From positions 24,723,617 through 24,787,616 of the forward strand of contig NC_031769.1 of assembly GCF_001522545.3 (NCBI RefSeq): 64,000 nt of DNA, written 5' to 3'. Source of the stretch: Parus major (Eukaryota > Chordata > Aves > Passeriformes > Paridae). The number at the start of each line of letters is the position of its first letter. Within the stretch, counting starts at the first letter, position 1. Below are positions 1 through 11,900 of this stretch, piece by piece. The position numbers and the translations under genes are program-made. The notes beneath the pieces were generated by a model. The model was not told where the DNA came from. It searched no databases and saw only the letters and a program-made list of their open reading frames with translations.

Positions 1-3000
1 CTCTATTGCTTATTCTTCAGGGCCTGTAGATTAAGAAGATTCATTGGTCCCTTTCTACATTTAGATGTATTTTCTTACTCAACTTTTCACCAGTCTGAAC
101 TTCCCTAGTCCCTTAAGTTTTCCCTGCATGGCAGGCTGCACAGATACCTCATTCTTACTGCTCTCCTGAGCTCTCCCCTGGTCGCCGTGTTTCAGGAAGT
201 TCAGCTCCCACCTCATCCTCCCTTGCTACAATGTAAAAGTGTTTGGACCTATTCTCACTATAGAGCAGACTCAAATTAGACTTCCAGAATGACCAGCTGC
301 ATTGGGCCATTGATATGACAAAGCTGGCTCTAGTTGGCAAATTTTCAAAGTTTTAAATGCACCTAATGAAAGTTTGGCTTTGGATATCCCCTGCCTGTGA
401 GCAGTTGATCTGCTTTGATTCTCCCAGTTACTTACAACTAGCTATTTGTATATTCAATGGACTCCACTGTGTAAGGAAACTGTTTAAAAATACATTTTGA
501 AGATATGTTTTCACTTCATGTGGTTTTTTGCCAGCAGTGTGGTTTTTAAAAATGTTTTTTAAAACCTGTTCAGCTCACAACTATGAAGCTCTACCTCAGA
601 AGGCAAAGCAGAGTCCTTCACTTGCTGAGAGTGCTCAAGGGATCTGCTGTTGGAGCACATTGCAAGCCCTGTGCACTGCTTGAAGGCCTGGTAAAAGTTT
701 TGCTTTCTTGTGTTGGAAAAACAGTGATAAGGTTGTGCAGAAGCAGGTGGGAAAGGTTACTTAAAAATTGCTTCAATATGGCCCTTGCTATAACATTATC
801 TGAATTGGCCTGGATATTTAGAAGAGAATTAGCCATAATGATCTCACTCCTTGTCCTTTTGTTTCCACTTTTGCTAGGAAAAAAAAAATAATTTGATTTT
901 GCTATGAAGTTCAGTTGAGGTTTCTGCCTGGATCTCCTGTGTCCAACCCATCTCTCTGCCATGCCCACGTCTTCTCCGGGAAAGAGCACTAAGGGCACTT
1001 CCAGAGATGGAAAGCCACAGCAACAAAATTGCTCCCATCTAATCCTGCTGTCTTGATTAATGTCTGCTACACCAAAAGAGGTAGCAGGTCAGCCAGGTCC
1101 AGCTTCAAGGGGAGCTAAGTGTGCCAGTTTTCCCTCTTACTCAGTTGCTCCTCTGTGACTGCAAAGCAGCCTGTGTGGAGATCCCATGGGTTAGGAAAGG
1201 GGTGGTGGTTTCTCAGCTGGGTGGGAGCAGTCTCATGAAGAACATTTGCCTGCTACAGACAAAATAGCTGTTCAGGGAGACTGAAAATTATCAGACTTCA
1301 GACAACCATCAAGCCCTGAAAATGCATTCCCTCACTCAAACGCCAAAGTAGCAAATGTATCACATTCTTAAAACAACAGTAAAATCTCATTTTACAAAAT
1401 TTATTTTTGAGCCACGACCGACTCAAGATTGTTTTAATAAAAGAACAGAGCTCTTTCCACCATCCTATAAATTAAAAGAAATTTTCAGCTTAGAGCAAGA
1501 TTTTTGGTCAAGTTATAAAACAAAAGTAATCAGAGAAAAATGTGGAATACTTATGGAAATGAAGATAGCAGTTTCTATAATTCTCAACAACAGAGCAGTA
1601 TCTGTAAGTTTTATCCATATGTACTTTGCATGTAACTGCAAGAGTAATTGGTGGCAGAGCCCCTTGTTTTCAAAAGACATGCTAAAAGCAGGTTTCTGGC
1701 CACATTTCAACAATAGTTTCAGTTATTCAAATTAAATTTGCAAGGAACCTTTCTACTCTGTCATAAATTCTCTTTGCAAAATGCTGTGACAATGAATTCC
1801 TTAAAAGCAAGTACAAGTGGGGTAAGGTTTCCAGGGAGAGTTAATATCTGTTATTTGACCAGCTGATTTATCCAAAGGCACGTTTGGTTTTTTACATTCA
1901 GATTTCTTGGTTCACATTTGATTTGTATAAAATCTTGAAACAACATATCTATTCAAAATATTCATGATTAATTCAAAGGTTTTCAAATATTCTTCTCCAG
2001 CTTGTAGAAATTTTAAAAAATTATAACCCTCAGTTGCTCCTGCTGAATTTTGTGTGCCTTGCATTGAGCAAATTTACTTTTGCTCTTTTTTACCATTGGC
2101 TCTATTCAAACAAAATCCTCCAGTTTTGCATTTGCTGTCCAAAATTCCTTTTAGTCTCCTTTTTCTCTACCTTAAAATTCCTCAAGTGTTAAATCCCATG
2201 CTGAAAAAATTGTCTTCACACAATTCTGTACAATTTAATACCAAAGATATTTGGAAGGCAAAAACATTCCAAATGCTAATAATAATCTGAAAGGGGACAA
2301 CCAATTGTAGTAGGGAGAGCTTAATTTTTTTCCCCTCAAAAAATAAAATAATCAAATAAAAAAAAAATTAAAACCCCAAAACACTTCTTAAGAAAAGAAA
2401 AATTTAAAAAAAAATATGGGGAGCTAGAAGTGGCTGGGAAAAGATCTTCTGATCTGAGGAATGATTTCTTTTTCCCCCACTAGCAAAATAGGTATGGAAA
2501 ATGTAAGTATGCACAGCTGTGTTTATTCCAATGATTAGACATTCTATTTCTCTGTGACCTCTCTGCAGTGAGCTGGCAAGACACCTGGGTATGCTTAGAA
2601 CTGTCTCATTCATACATTTACATTTATTCAACTTGGACCTTTCTTTCTCCCCCTCCTTGCCCTTTTCTTTAAAAAGACAACAGAAAAAAAAAAATCCTTT
2701 GAATCTGGTCCACTTCTTGTTCTCTCTATTTTTATTGTGTTGGCAAGGTGTTGGTTAAGACTCTACCAATGCTTTTACACATTTTAAATGACATCATTGG
2801 CACTATTTTAACACTGAGCATAAAATTTTCTTTTTCAGGGCTTTTTCAGGCTGAATCAGAGTGAAGAAGTGGCTGCAGTGGATCATGTAGTGTGAGTGCA
2901 CACGTGCTGTACTAGGAAGGCAATAGAATTTGCATCCCAGTGTTTTTATCTCCCATGCTCTACACCTGCACTTGCATTTTCTTTATGCAAAGTATGTGTG

Positions 3001-3159
3001 CATGCAAAATCTGAGCTATCCTTGCACTAGTACCTGGCAACTCTGATATAGATGGATGTTTTGTGGACATGGAGAAGTTTGCTTACAAAAGAAGGTCAGC
3101 ACAGAAATTTTGCAGACTGTGCTGCTGGTGCAGAAGTGAGACAGGGTGGGGTTGAAGGG
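1..3159. other. Unique AT-rich noncoding sequence
   Basis: No gene, RNA or recognisable transposon was seen here. Open frames are under about 130 codons, overlap on both strands and resemble no protein family I know. The only notable texture is the A-rich low-complexity patch near 2.3-2.4 kb, listed separately. The assignment as intergenic or intronic DNA is an inference from the absence of signals. Confidence 0.6.
2321..2416. repeat. A/T-rich low-complexity patch
   Basis: A T-run with a short C-run is followed by about 75 bases made almost entirely of A with scattered T and C, including runs of 8-10 A. There is no clean repeat unit and no recognisable retroelement body upstream, so I do not call it a retroposon tail. 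Confidence 0.7.
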
Positions 3160-3250
3160 TTTCCTCACCGTTATCAAAGAAGTTTGGTACAGAGCTGAAA
3201 TTCCCTCCTAGGTCTTCTGAGTCTTAATCCAATGCCCTACCTGCTCCTTC
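3160..3250 (-). mobile_element. Ancient CORE-SINE (MIR-type) fragment
   Basis: On the minus strand this reads like the conserved core of amniote MIR/CORE-SINEs. A GGCATTGGA block is followed by GACTCAGAAGACCTAG and then TTTCAGCTCTG, which parallel the family's 'GCACTGGACT...GACTCAGGAGACCTGGG...CCCAGCTCTG' core in order and spacing. The tRNA-derived head and LINE-derived tail are not evident, so it is a truncated, heavily mutated copy. MIR elements were mobilised by L2-type LINEs and have long been inactive. The identification rests on remembered consensus. Confidence 0.55.
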
Positions 3251-5060
3251 AACCTTGCTCTGCAAGTATGCATCAGGCAGGGAAGCAGTGCTTCCATATT
3301 TGTTTGTCTTCTACTGTTACACAAATCAGAAGCAGAATTTCCAGAAACCGAAAGTTGCCAGATAAATTCCAGACTATTTCCCTGAAACTTATTATAGTTT
3401 GTCCCCTGCTTCTTTGGATATCTAGATATTTCAGAGCACTAAATACTGACTGCAAACTGTAGATCCAGTTCTTTTAATAACTGCATCTTAACCTATTGCC
3501 ATTTTCCTTAGAGTTACTCTCAGAAATTTGAACTGCAGAAATATGACTGTAGGTACACAGAATTACAGTAAATGAAATAATGATGAGAAGCATTTGTACA
3601 TAAGGCACTCATTTTCCTTTCCTTTCAGATTACCTGGATTCATTACCTGGTCTTCACACTGTGTGCTGTATACAATACGTCTCGTTTCTCCTCCATTCTG
3701 CAAAATCAGCTTTCTATTTTTTCTACTTCAAAACCATAACTCAAAAGCTCTGAATTGCTATTAGGTGTTAGTCAAAGGTGCATTTGATTTGCTGTTTTGG
3801 TAAGTTTTTACAAGAAATATTTAGGAAGGGGTGATTCCCTCACATGTATTAGTATTTACTTAACATGTGATTAGGATGTATCCTGTGCAGGATTGAGTAT
3901 GCAAAGAATTCCACTGGGATCAGTAGCAATGGTTTATGCTTAGCACCCAGCTGGAGTACCCTCCACATACAGAATTAATCTGTATGTTTTCTATTTGATG
4001 TATTATTGTGTTTATTTTTTGTTGTTGTTATTTGATTTATTATTGTGTTTAAACACAATCTGAAGAGATAATTACTGGGCGATTTCTTGCACCCTACTCC
4101 ATAGCAAGACTGAAAAGTCTTGAAATTCAAGTGCAAGAACATGAAAACCCACCTTTTCATGTGCCCCCAACATCATGCTTCAGAGCTGGAGAAATGTAGA
4201 CACATTGAAAGTATCTCACAAAAAAAGCAGTCCTATAACTGGATTTGTAGGGAAGTGCAAGTAAAAAAACTGAGATCAATGGGTTTCTTTGTATCGGTTT
4301 GCTTGTCTTTGGCTAGCCCATTAATATATTGGAATCCATAGGGCCAAGTCTTCATAGTTGGTCTGTGGAAAAGGGAGGTAAGTAACTTTGGCAACACACA
4401 AGGTAGAAGAAAATGAGAGGAGAAAATGAGAATAAAAATGAGGAACAGAAGTAGCTAGGCTGGAAGCAGAGGGAGAGGAAGCATTGATGGGGGTGCAATA
4501 TGAAATATTTCCTTTGTACTTGACTGGAAGTCTCTTCAGGTGGAACATTTAATAAAAAGTCAGACAAAATGCTTGCTTATACAGTCATGTTTCTAACCTT
4601 GTGTTTCACAGGAACAAGCTCTACTGGAAAGGGTAGCTACATGTAGTATTTTCCCCTAGTGGCAAAGCTGATTTGGCAGGTTTCCACCAACTTAATTTAT
4701 CTACATGAGCTAACAGAAAGGACAATTATTTTTTTCAACTCCTAATATTTTTAAAATTTGGATATCTCATTTGCCCACTTTTAACATGGCTGTGAAGAAC
4801 TTGTTCTGCTGAACATAAACTGAAGCACTCCAGGAGAGTGGGGGTGCTGCATGTGATGGTGACAGGGAATATGCCCTGTACCATCAGAGACACCATGTGC
4901 CCTAAGTGACATCAGGAGTACTATAGATATTTCCCTCTCCTCAGAGGATAGAGACAGGGGGTTTGCTTGCCAGAAGCACCCTATCCTCCAGTGAAATGTA
5001 ATGGCAGTAGGTGAGAGAATCCTTCAGACCACACAGGGTCACTCGTTGGAGGAATCCAAG
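3251..5060. other. Unique noncoding sequence
   Basis: I saw no gene or transposon. The stretch holds a short direct repeat around 4.0 kb (separate entry). Otherwise it is mixed-composition single-copy-looking DNA that becomes GC-richer toward the CpG island beginning near 5.1 kb. Confidence 0.55.
3993..4051. repeat. 22-bp direct repeat, 37-bp spacing
   Basis: The block ATTTGATGTATTATTGTG with its following TTTA occurs at 3993-4014 and again at 4030-4051 with a single G/T difference. The two copies are separated by a T-rich stretch containing three GTT triplets. This looks like a small local duplication, probably by replication slippage. Confidence 0.8.
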
Positions 5061-6062
5061 GAGAGCATCCCCCTGGGATGGGATGAGGTGGGAGCCCGAC
5101 TGCCTTGCAGCGCCCATGCGGCTGAAGCCACGTCAAGGTGGCTCCTCCGGGGAACAAATTTAGTTATGAGATTCCTTTGAGCTCAAAGCCTTTTGCAAAG
5201 GGTTGGGGAAGGGCTGCCTCCCCAGAGCCAGGTTGAAAGGAGGGCTGGAGGGAAAGGGTAGGAACCAGCACACGTCCGTGCCCTGGCCCCGAGCGAAAAG
5301 GTGGTGTGTTTGCCGCCTTCTCCCCTCCCACCTTCCAGCCACATTAAAGCCCAATTATTCACGCTTGATGTCAGCAAGGCTGGGCCCCGCTACCCGCTGC
5401 TCCCAGATCCCTTCCCCGAGGGCCCGGATTACCCCGGCGTGCACCATCAGGGTGGGGTTCGCGGGGCGCTCAGGCAGGCGGGAGCCCAGGGCCGGCACCC
5501 TCAGCGCCGCATGGCGCCGGCTTCATCCCTGCCCTGTGCCGGGGAGACATCGCTCCTTTGGCCTCTGAGGTGGGACAGTGGCTGTGGAGAAGGCCGGGGT
5601 GCCGCTGCAGCGGCGCAGGGCACCGCGGGCTCCTCAGGCCCAGCAGGCCGGCTGCTCCCAGAGGAGTCTGCCTCAGACGAGGAGACAAGAGGGAACACCC
5701 GACTGCCCCACGGAGCGGCCACAGGCACCAGGGGTGATCTGAGAATTCGAGAGGAAGGCAACAGCGCAGGGAGAGAACTGAGCTGACCCTTTTTTCCCCT
5801 CACCATTCACATGCTCACAGATTTTTATCAGGCTTTTTAGCTGCAGGGCAAAGTGTTTCTTTATAGTTCCTTCCAAAGCAAAGCTGCTGCCAGATCTAGG
5901 CTGCGGCTTCAGCAGCTGTATCCCATCCCCCAGGCCTGCACGGCCCCGCTCGGGAGGGCCTGGGAGCCTTGCACGGGCCTGGCGGGAGGAGGGTTTGTGG
6001 ACCCCGGTAGGGGCTCAGTGCCGGGGGCATTTCGTGAGGGCTTTTGCCAGCTTTCGCCAAAG

Positions 6063-6107
6063 CGTTTACCAAACTGCACATAGTAATTTCGTTTACCAAA
6101 ATGCACA
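6063..6107. repeat. 27-bp-period direct repeat in the CpG island
   Basis: CGTTTACCAAACTGCACA at 6063-6080 recurs at 6090-6107 as CGTTTACCAAAATGCACA, one mismatch in 18. It lies between the GC-rich blocks and differs from them by being AT-balanced, so it could be a duplicated protein-binding site or a slippage product. Confidence 0.75.
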
Positions 6108-6183
6108 AGCTCATGCCAAAATCCCGCTGCGGGGACGGGGATGTGGTGTGTGCAGCACAGGCAGAGACACCGCGGGCTCCCCT

Positions 6184-6220
6184 GGATGCGGGATGCAAGA
6201 TGCAGGATGCAAGATGCAGG
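6184..6220. repeat. Small GATGCA-type minisatellite
   Basis: Alternating GGATGCAA and GATGCA units are repeated about five times in 37 bases within the CpG island. The array is too short to be a classical minisatellite but could vary in length between individuals. Confidence 0.75.
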
Positions 6221-6584
6221 GCTCAGGCTCCTCTCTTCCCCCCGGCAGGAACCACGAGTCGCTGATGCTCGTGCGGTGCCGAGAGATCAATGCATCAACT
6301 TTGGTTGTATCATACCATAGCAGAGGAGGGCCGGGTGTGAAATCCACGGCGGTGGGAACCAGTGCTGCTCCCTCCTCCCACCAAGCCCAAGTGTCACATT
6401 GGTGGCATCCCAGCGCAGGGGCTGTGCAGCACCCACAGATGGGGAGGTGCATAGGCAAGCTGGCATGGAGCGGCTTTGCCCTCTCCCGGGGCTGACGACA
6501 AGCTGGTCACATTCTTGAAGCCAGAATATGACACTTTTACAGCCTGCCTGGGTTAGTTTGTTCTCTCTTTTTATTTTCTTTTTT

Positions 6585-6780
6585 CCCTTCCCCAGCGGAA
6601 ACTTACTTGTTTGTAATGGGAAGGTTCATTGTTTTCACGTCTGATATTTCTTTGATTACTTAAAAAGAAATCCCAGAGGCTTGTTTTCACAAAATAGTGA
6701 TTGCATAATTGATGTGATTATGATGTATTTTGCTGTGTCACTGCAGCTCAGTTGATTATTTTGAGAAGCTCTGAGCACTG
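6585..6780. promoter_or_regulatory. Candidate conserved noncoding element
   Basis: Just outside the CpG island is a stretch rich in homeodomain/POU-like cores such as TTTGATTACT, TTGCATAATTGATG and GTGATTATGATG, with no repeat character and no open frame. That texture is typical of vertebrate enhancers, but conservation cannot be seen from one genome. The call is an inference from composition and motif crowding only. Confidence 0.25.
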
Positions 6781-7845
6781 TTAGTGCTGCCATGTGTTGT
6801 GCGTACATGGCCCAGGCTTTCATTCTCCTCCACATATGTACAAGAGCCTTTCAAACAGTGCTTCCTCTGGCAGGGACTGCATGAGACATTCCTCTGCACG
6901 AGGAAAATGATGCAGACCCACAAAGAGCTAATATGGGGAAATGATAAACACCGTGGGGTGAGAGACAAAGTTTTTTTCTGAATAATGGCTGTGAATAATC
7001 TCCCTACAATCAAATCTACCACGTGGATGAGCACACAAGTGAAACAGGCAAAATTCTAAGCTCTTTCCCTGGCTAAAAATGTACAGATAAAGAAAATACC
7101 AAACAGTCAGGTAGTCTGGAAATAAAATTCTTCTGAAAACAAAAGTAGGCAGCAGATTATTAGTGATAATAATTAGAGCCTGAAAGATGTATCAGCTACG
7201 TGCAGGGAGAAGTGTTTAAGAGGTCACCCAGAGAAACCTTGGGAGAGGGGATTGCCTTCCCTTAACTTGGCTAGAACTTTTAAATTCTTTTCAGCTTGAG
7301 GCTAGAGAGCATCGTAAGAGTCTTTTCTTCTGATAATAATATTTTCATCTCTTTGCTGTATTCTTCTTTCTTTTCTTTTTAAGTCAGGGATGAAACATTA
7401 GCCCCAGTAAAGCTTCTTGGCCAAATTTCCAGATTTCTGAACCTTTTGTTTTTCTCTACATGAGTGCAATTTTCACTATTTTTGTCCAGCAGTGACCTCT
7501 GGAATTCCAGAATAATTTTCCCTCCCCTTCCTGGTGCCCTCACGTGACCCAGGAACACAAACATCTGAGAGACCTCTGGGCATCTTCACATCTGCTGGTA
7601 GGTAAGATCAGAGCCATTGTGTGATGTATTTTTAACAGCAGGTGTTGGGCTTGGAGAAGGGTGTGTTGGGTTTTGAGGGGTTGGGCTGAATCTGCACTTA
7701 ATTCTTAGTTCCCAGGCTATTTAGGAACAGCTTAAAAAACACACTTAATCTGTTTGTACAAATTTAACATTGTAAAACCACAATAAGGAATTGCTAATGA
7801 AGTGCAAGCCTGGATTTAGTTTCAGCTTTGCACCACTGCTGTCCT

Positions 7846-7885
7846 AAAAAAACAAAAAACCCACCCAAATAAAAAAAACCCACCT
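7846..7885. repeat. A-rich low-complexity patch with CCCACC interruptions
   Basis: Runs of seven or eight A alternate with ACAAAAAAC and CCCACC blocks. It may be a decayed poly(A)-like tract. No retroelement body was recognised beside it. Confidence 0.6.
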
Positions 7886-8087
7886 ACCAACTTAAAAGCC
7901 GAGTCCAAGACTCTAGTTTACAACTCATTTTTATGAAATACTATTGATTGATTACTTGAAGCCTGTTAATTATTATTTAGTCATGGTTTTCAACACAAAC
8001 TCCTTACAGCAGCAAAACAAACAGTGTGGATGTTTTATCTTTTGCCAATTAACACAGTTTGAACATGAATTAAAATAGGCTGTTAGC

Positions 8088-8192
8088 TCAGGGTCTGATT
8101 CACGATTGCATCTCTCCTGGTTGTGCTGCTGTAATCCTCCTGTTGATTTCTGTGGCTATGTGGGAACCTTGGTGCAAAATGAGAAAGAAGTT
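8088..8192. repeat. Probable ancient amniote interspersed repeat (degenerate palindromic type)
   Basis: The stretch begins GGGTCTGATTCAC, then has a TGCTGCTGTAATCC block, a TTGATTTCTGTGG centre and a GGTGCAAAATGAGA block. That order matches a common ancient reptile/bird repeat with an inverted 'GTGTAACTCC...TTGACTTCAGTGG...' core followed by 'TGGTGTAAATGAGA'. I cannot name the exact family. The copy is too diverged for certainty. Confidence 0.4.
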
Positions 8193-8654
8193 TTTTTAAT
8201 TGACACCCTCCCCCAGCCATGTTTAAAGGATCTGACAGGAAAGCCTCACACACGACTCTTTCATGGTCTGTTAGTAGAAATTTATCATCTAAATTAGAGA
8301 AACAGTGTAAGCAGAGTATTTCTCCCAAAATATCACTGAAATCCTATTTTCACAGAAACCACTCTCAAATTTTTTATCAGACAAATCTAAAATGGTGCTC
8401 AGTGTTCAGTTATCTGCCAGGTATAAATGGCATAAATGGATGATTACTTTAAATACATCTTCTCTGAGAAGGGAGTTATGGGACCTCACAGAAGGATCAA
8501 GCTGTGACTACTTTCAGGAAATCACCTGGAAATAAATGGTGAAGGTTGCTTGCATGTCCTTACATTCTCATTGCCTTTTTAGTCAGATAATTGAATTCAG
8601 TATGAGCTGCAATTCATTTCTGGCATCACTAAGGAATAAATTATTTAATATTTA

Positions 8655-8702
8655 GGAGAAGAGACTGAATGACCTTTCAGTCACAGCATCTATGATTATA
8701 AA
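8655..8702 (+). mobile_element. Possible CR1 3'-end trace
   Basis: The string GACTGAATGACCTTTCAG, then a short gap and ATCTATGATTATA, resembles the 3' terminus of avian CR1 ('GACTAGATGACCTTT...' ending in TTCTATGAT repeats). Only about 45 bases align by eye and no upstream CR1 body is visible, so chance resemblance is possible. Confidence 0.25.
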
Positions 8703-8892
8703 TTCTCATGGCCCCTGTCACATGGTTGTATCATACCAAAATAAAAAGGGATATTTTAGCCTTGTTGAAATTGGAAAAATTTTGATAGTAGTTTCACCAG
8801 TAAGATGGTTTCACCTGTTTCACTTTTCTACGCTACATTTGAATTTTACCACATAACATGTAGAGTTGTCTCTGATCAAAGTCAGAACAGCT

Positions 8893-8960
8893 ATTTTTTA
8901 GTAGATTTTTTTAATAATTCTAATAATAATAATTTTAAATATTCTAAGGAAAATAAAAAG
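8893..8960. repeat. AT-rich low-complexity patch (TAA/AAT triplets)
   Basis: A T-run is followed by TAATAATTCTAATAATAAT and further A/T-only sequence, a short degenerate AAT microsatellite. Confidence 0.65.
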
Positions 8961-11900
8961 TTTTCCATTCACTTCAGTGTAAGTAGAATCTCACACAAAG
9001 TAGAGATTTCTACCTCAGTAGAGGTGCTACTGATTGTCGTAGTGAATGGGTTTGGAAAAATCTTGGTTAATGCACTCAGGATGAACAACCTCTACAGTTT
9101 ATGCAAGCTGTGGCTGCCCTCTTGCTCTTCTCCATCTGGGGCTGTGGAGTGATCACTGTGGCTCAGGTTCTGCATCCTGTAATGAGATACAGCAATGGAT
9201 ATCATCCCCAAGCACATCAGACGCAAATGCCACTATCTTTAATGTGGTTGGAAGTAATTTTCAAACATTTCTATTCCCAGTTAGTTGAGTCCAGAGGGCA
9301 TTATGAAATCTGTCCTGATTGTGCAAATTTGTTTTACACTGACTGGTTCCATAATTGATCTGAACTGTCTTGGAATGTTTTTTAATAAATATTAAAATAA
9401 TTATTACTTGAATTCCAGAGATCAGTTGCCATACAGCTTGGTCTTTGCATCTTTCACAGCACAACAAATCTAACAAATGAAGCAAAGAATCTGTGGGACA
9501 GTTATCCAGTCAAAGTAGTGGGGAAGCCACAACACGCATACAAGGCCCTTTCATCTGCCCTGTGATGTTTTTAAGCTTCTGGAAACTTGCTTCATTCCAT
9601 TTAGAATACAATTTGAGTTAGGGTTTAGATACTGAGGATGCTTTCAGACAGTACTCAGCAACCTGAATTGTCATAGCTGTCCTGAACTGACTGAGAAAAC
9701 TTTTTTCCCCCCTTTCACCATTCCCAAGAGAATGAAGAGCAACCATCTCCTCTGCCAGACTTCTGCAGTTGCTAAGCAGTGTGTCTCATGCCTCTCCCCT
9801 CAGAGCAAAACAGCCAGAGAAAGAGGGTAGCTCTCACTTCAGTTCAGTAAATCCACTGCTAGAGTTTTCATCCATGTTGATTGCACTTGATTTCTCTCCT
9901 ACTTTTCTCCCCACTTGACCCCATGATTACCTCCTGACTGGCTCTTCCACCGGGGCATTTTCAAGAGCAGGAATGCCTTCAACCACAGAAATTACTTGAG
10001 ATCGGAGCCTGTAAAACAGACAGGCTCCCCTTGCTCAAAAGGGAGGAACCTCATTCCACATATGCTGCATGGATGCTCTGAACCAGAGATTCACCACCAT
10101 TTTTCTTACTGAGCTTTGTACTTTGTGATGCCTGGTCTGAAAGGTGTTCTCTGAAAATGCATGTCAGGTCAGGCCTGGAAGCAGGGGGTAACACTTTGTT
10201 TGCAAATCCCAAAAGAGCTTAGATGTGATTTAGGTGCTTGGAGGCTCACACTGTTATGACCTTGGCAAGTTCAGGGGCGATATTTAGGAATTTTTCTGGC
10301 AGAGATATAGGCACCTCCAGGCATATGCAGCAGCTCAGTGAGAATGCAAATGGTGGTTCTGAGAAATACAGCGGCAGGTAAGTGGTGCTAGGTAAGTAAA
10401 CTTTTTGTGAATCTAGTCCAAATCCACTGCATGTAAATAAGGATAATATCTGAAACGCTGGAACAGTGATCTGAAGGAAGTGTGGACTTGAAAAGAAAGA
10501 AGCTGATAAAGCCAGGAGAGATCTAACTGAAGAGAAAAAAAATCTGTTTATTGAGCTTGTCCAGTGAGGATTATGGAGCCATATTTAGTCCCCTGTTAAA
10601 AATCAGACCCTCTGCACTTGTAGACTACCTTCACTTACAGAGAAGGGTGGCTAGAATGTGACTGTCAGACTCAATCATATCCTGAGGGTGAGCTAAACTC
10701 TTACACTGTGTTTATGTAAAAACACAAGTGGTTCTTTTCCTCCCTCTATACCTTGATGCATAGAATTGCTGCAAGCAGGGTAATTAATCTGGTCTGTGCC
10801 TGCTCATCAAATCTTTCTTGTGGTAAGAACATCTCTAGTCTTTTTAAGTTAAAATTATTTTCATTTTGGAGAAAATTGCCTTGTGTTTCAGATTTGGGGT
10901 TATCCTACAGAATAGAGACACCCTGCTGCAGACTGCTGCCCATTTGAGGGCCAGAAGCAGTGCCTCCTGTACTCTCTTAGCTCTGGGCATGCAGATAGAT
11001 GTGGATAGAAGCCAGAGCCCTTCATGGGAGCTCAGCCCTGCTCAGCTCCTCTCTCACAGCTGCATCAGTGCTGCCCTGACAACACTCTATGGGCTACCAC
11101 AGCCTGGCTGCCCTGAGAGCTCCTTGTGTGTCTGTCTTTTTGCCTTCCCTCCTCCCCCTTGCTGAGGCTTGGGGCAGTCCAGCTGGGGACCCTTCTCAAC
11201 AGTTCTTCAAGTTTTGATTCATGCAGCCAGCATCTATTTAAGTCCCATGGTAAGAATGCTACACTTTATATTTAGAGTTAGCTGAATTTGGACAAAATAC
11301 TTTATCTCATCCATTACTAGAAGCTAAACTGCCTATATTGTTATTAGCAAAACATGTTTTTCTTCTTGGCCTGTCTTTTGTTTTGTGTGGCATCTACATT
11401 TTGATGTGGAGATCTTTTTACCATGCAAATACATCTAACCTCATCAGAATGGTTCATGTTGGATGCAGTATGTTTGTGCATTGGTGTTCTGGAAGAAAGC
11501 AGATTTTTCTCCATGACATATAGTTGGATTCACCTTAACCCCAAGAATGGTTGCTATTGTTGTTGCTTTTCTCTGCACACTCTAGAAGAAACACAGGGGA
11601 AGAGCAGATATAAACCAGATTTTTCAAACAAAGTCTTGACAGAACAATGGATGAAATGAGTCTTTTCAAGGTTTCTGTGTCATCAAATGTTACTGTTGAC
11701 ACTCTGAATGTAGCAATAGTTGTTACGCTAATTAGAGTGCTGTAGTTCTAGAAACAGGAACTGTGAAAAGACTGTGTCTAGAAGGTACTAATAATCTTTT
11801 GATACCTGTATTTTTGCCATTCTTTATTATTATAATGAGAGTGTTAATGTGCGAGGGAAAAATCATGTGTGTCCTTAATAGAGAATGAAGCTGCGCAGTT

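Larger units (their letters stand above)
5080..6480. promoter_or_regulatory. CpG-island-like GC-rich segment
   Basis: This is the only strongly GC-rich stretch in the window. Counting by hand, about 30 CpG dinucleotides fall in roughly 5380-5790 at a GC content near 65 percent. That gives an observed/expected ratio near 0.7, well above the CpG-poor flanks. A second CpG-rich block lies at about 5900-6260. A perfect 12-base palindrome, TTTGAGCTCAAA, sits at 5176-5187 at the upstream edge. In vertebrates such islands usually mark promoters, but I could not identify a first exon, a TATA box or a convincing start codon context on either strand. It may therefore be a promoter of a noncoding transcript, a distal first exon, or an orphan island. 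The long open frames inside it (up to 166 codons, non-ATG start) are what high GC content produces by chance. Confidence 0.55.
6500..8087. other. Noncoding sequence, possible conserved stretch at its start
   Basis: No gene or recognisable transposon was seen. The first 300 bases are listed separately as a candidate conserved element. The remainder is unique-looking, ending with A-rich low-complexity sequence near 7.85 kb. Confidence 0.5.

Noticed and set aside
5995..6495. 166-codon plus-strand open frame in the CpG island
   Set aside because: It starts at TTG, lies in GC-rich DNA where stops are rare, overlaps frames on the other strand, includes the GATGCA array, and resembles no known protein.
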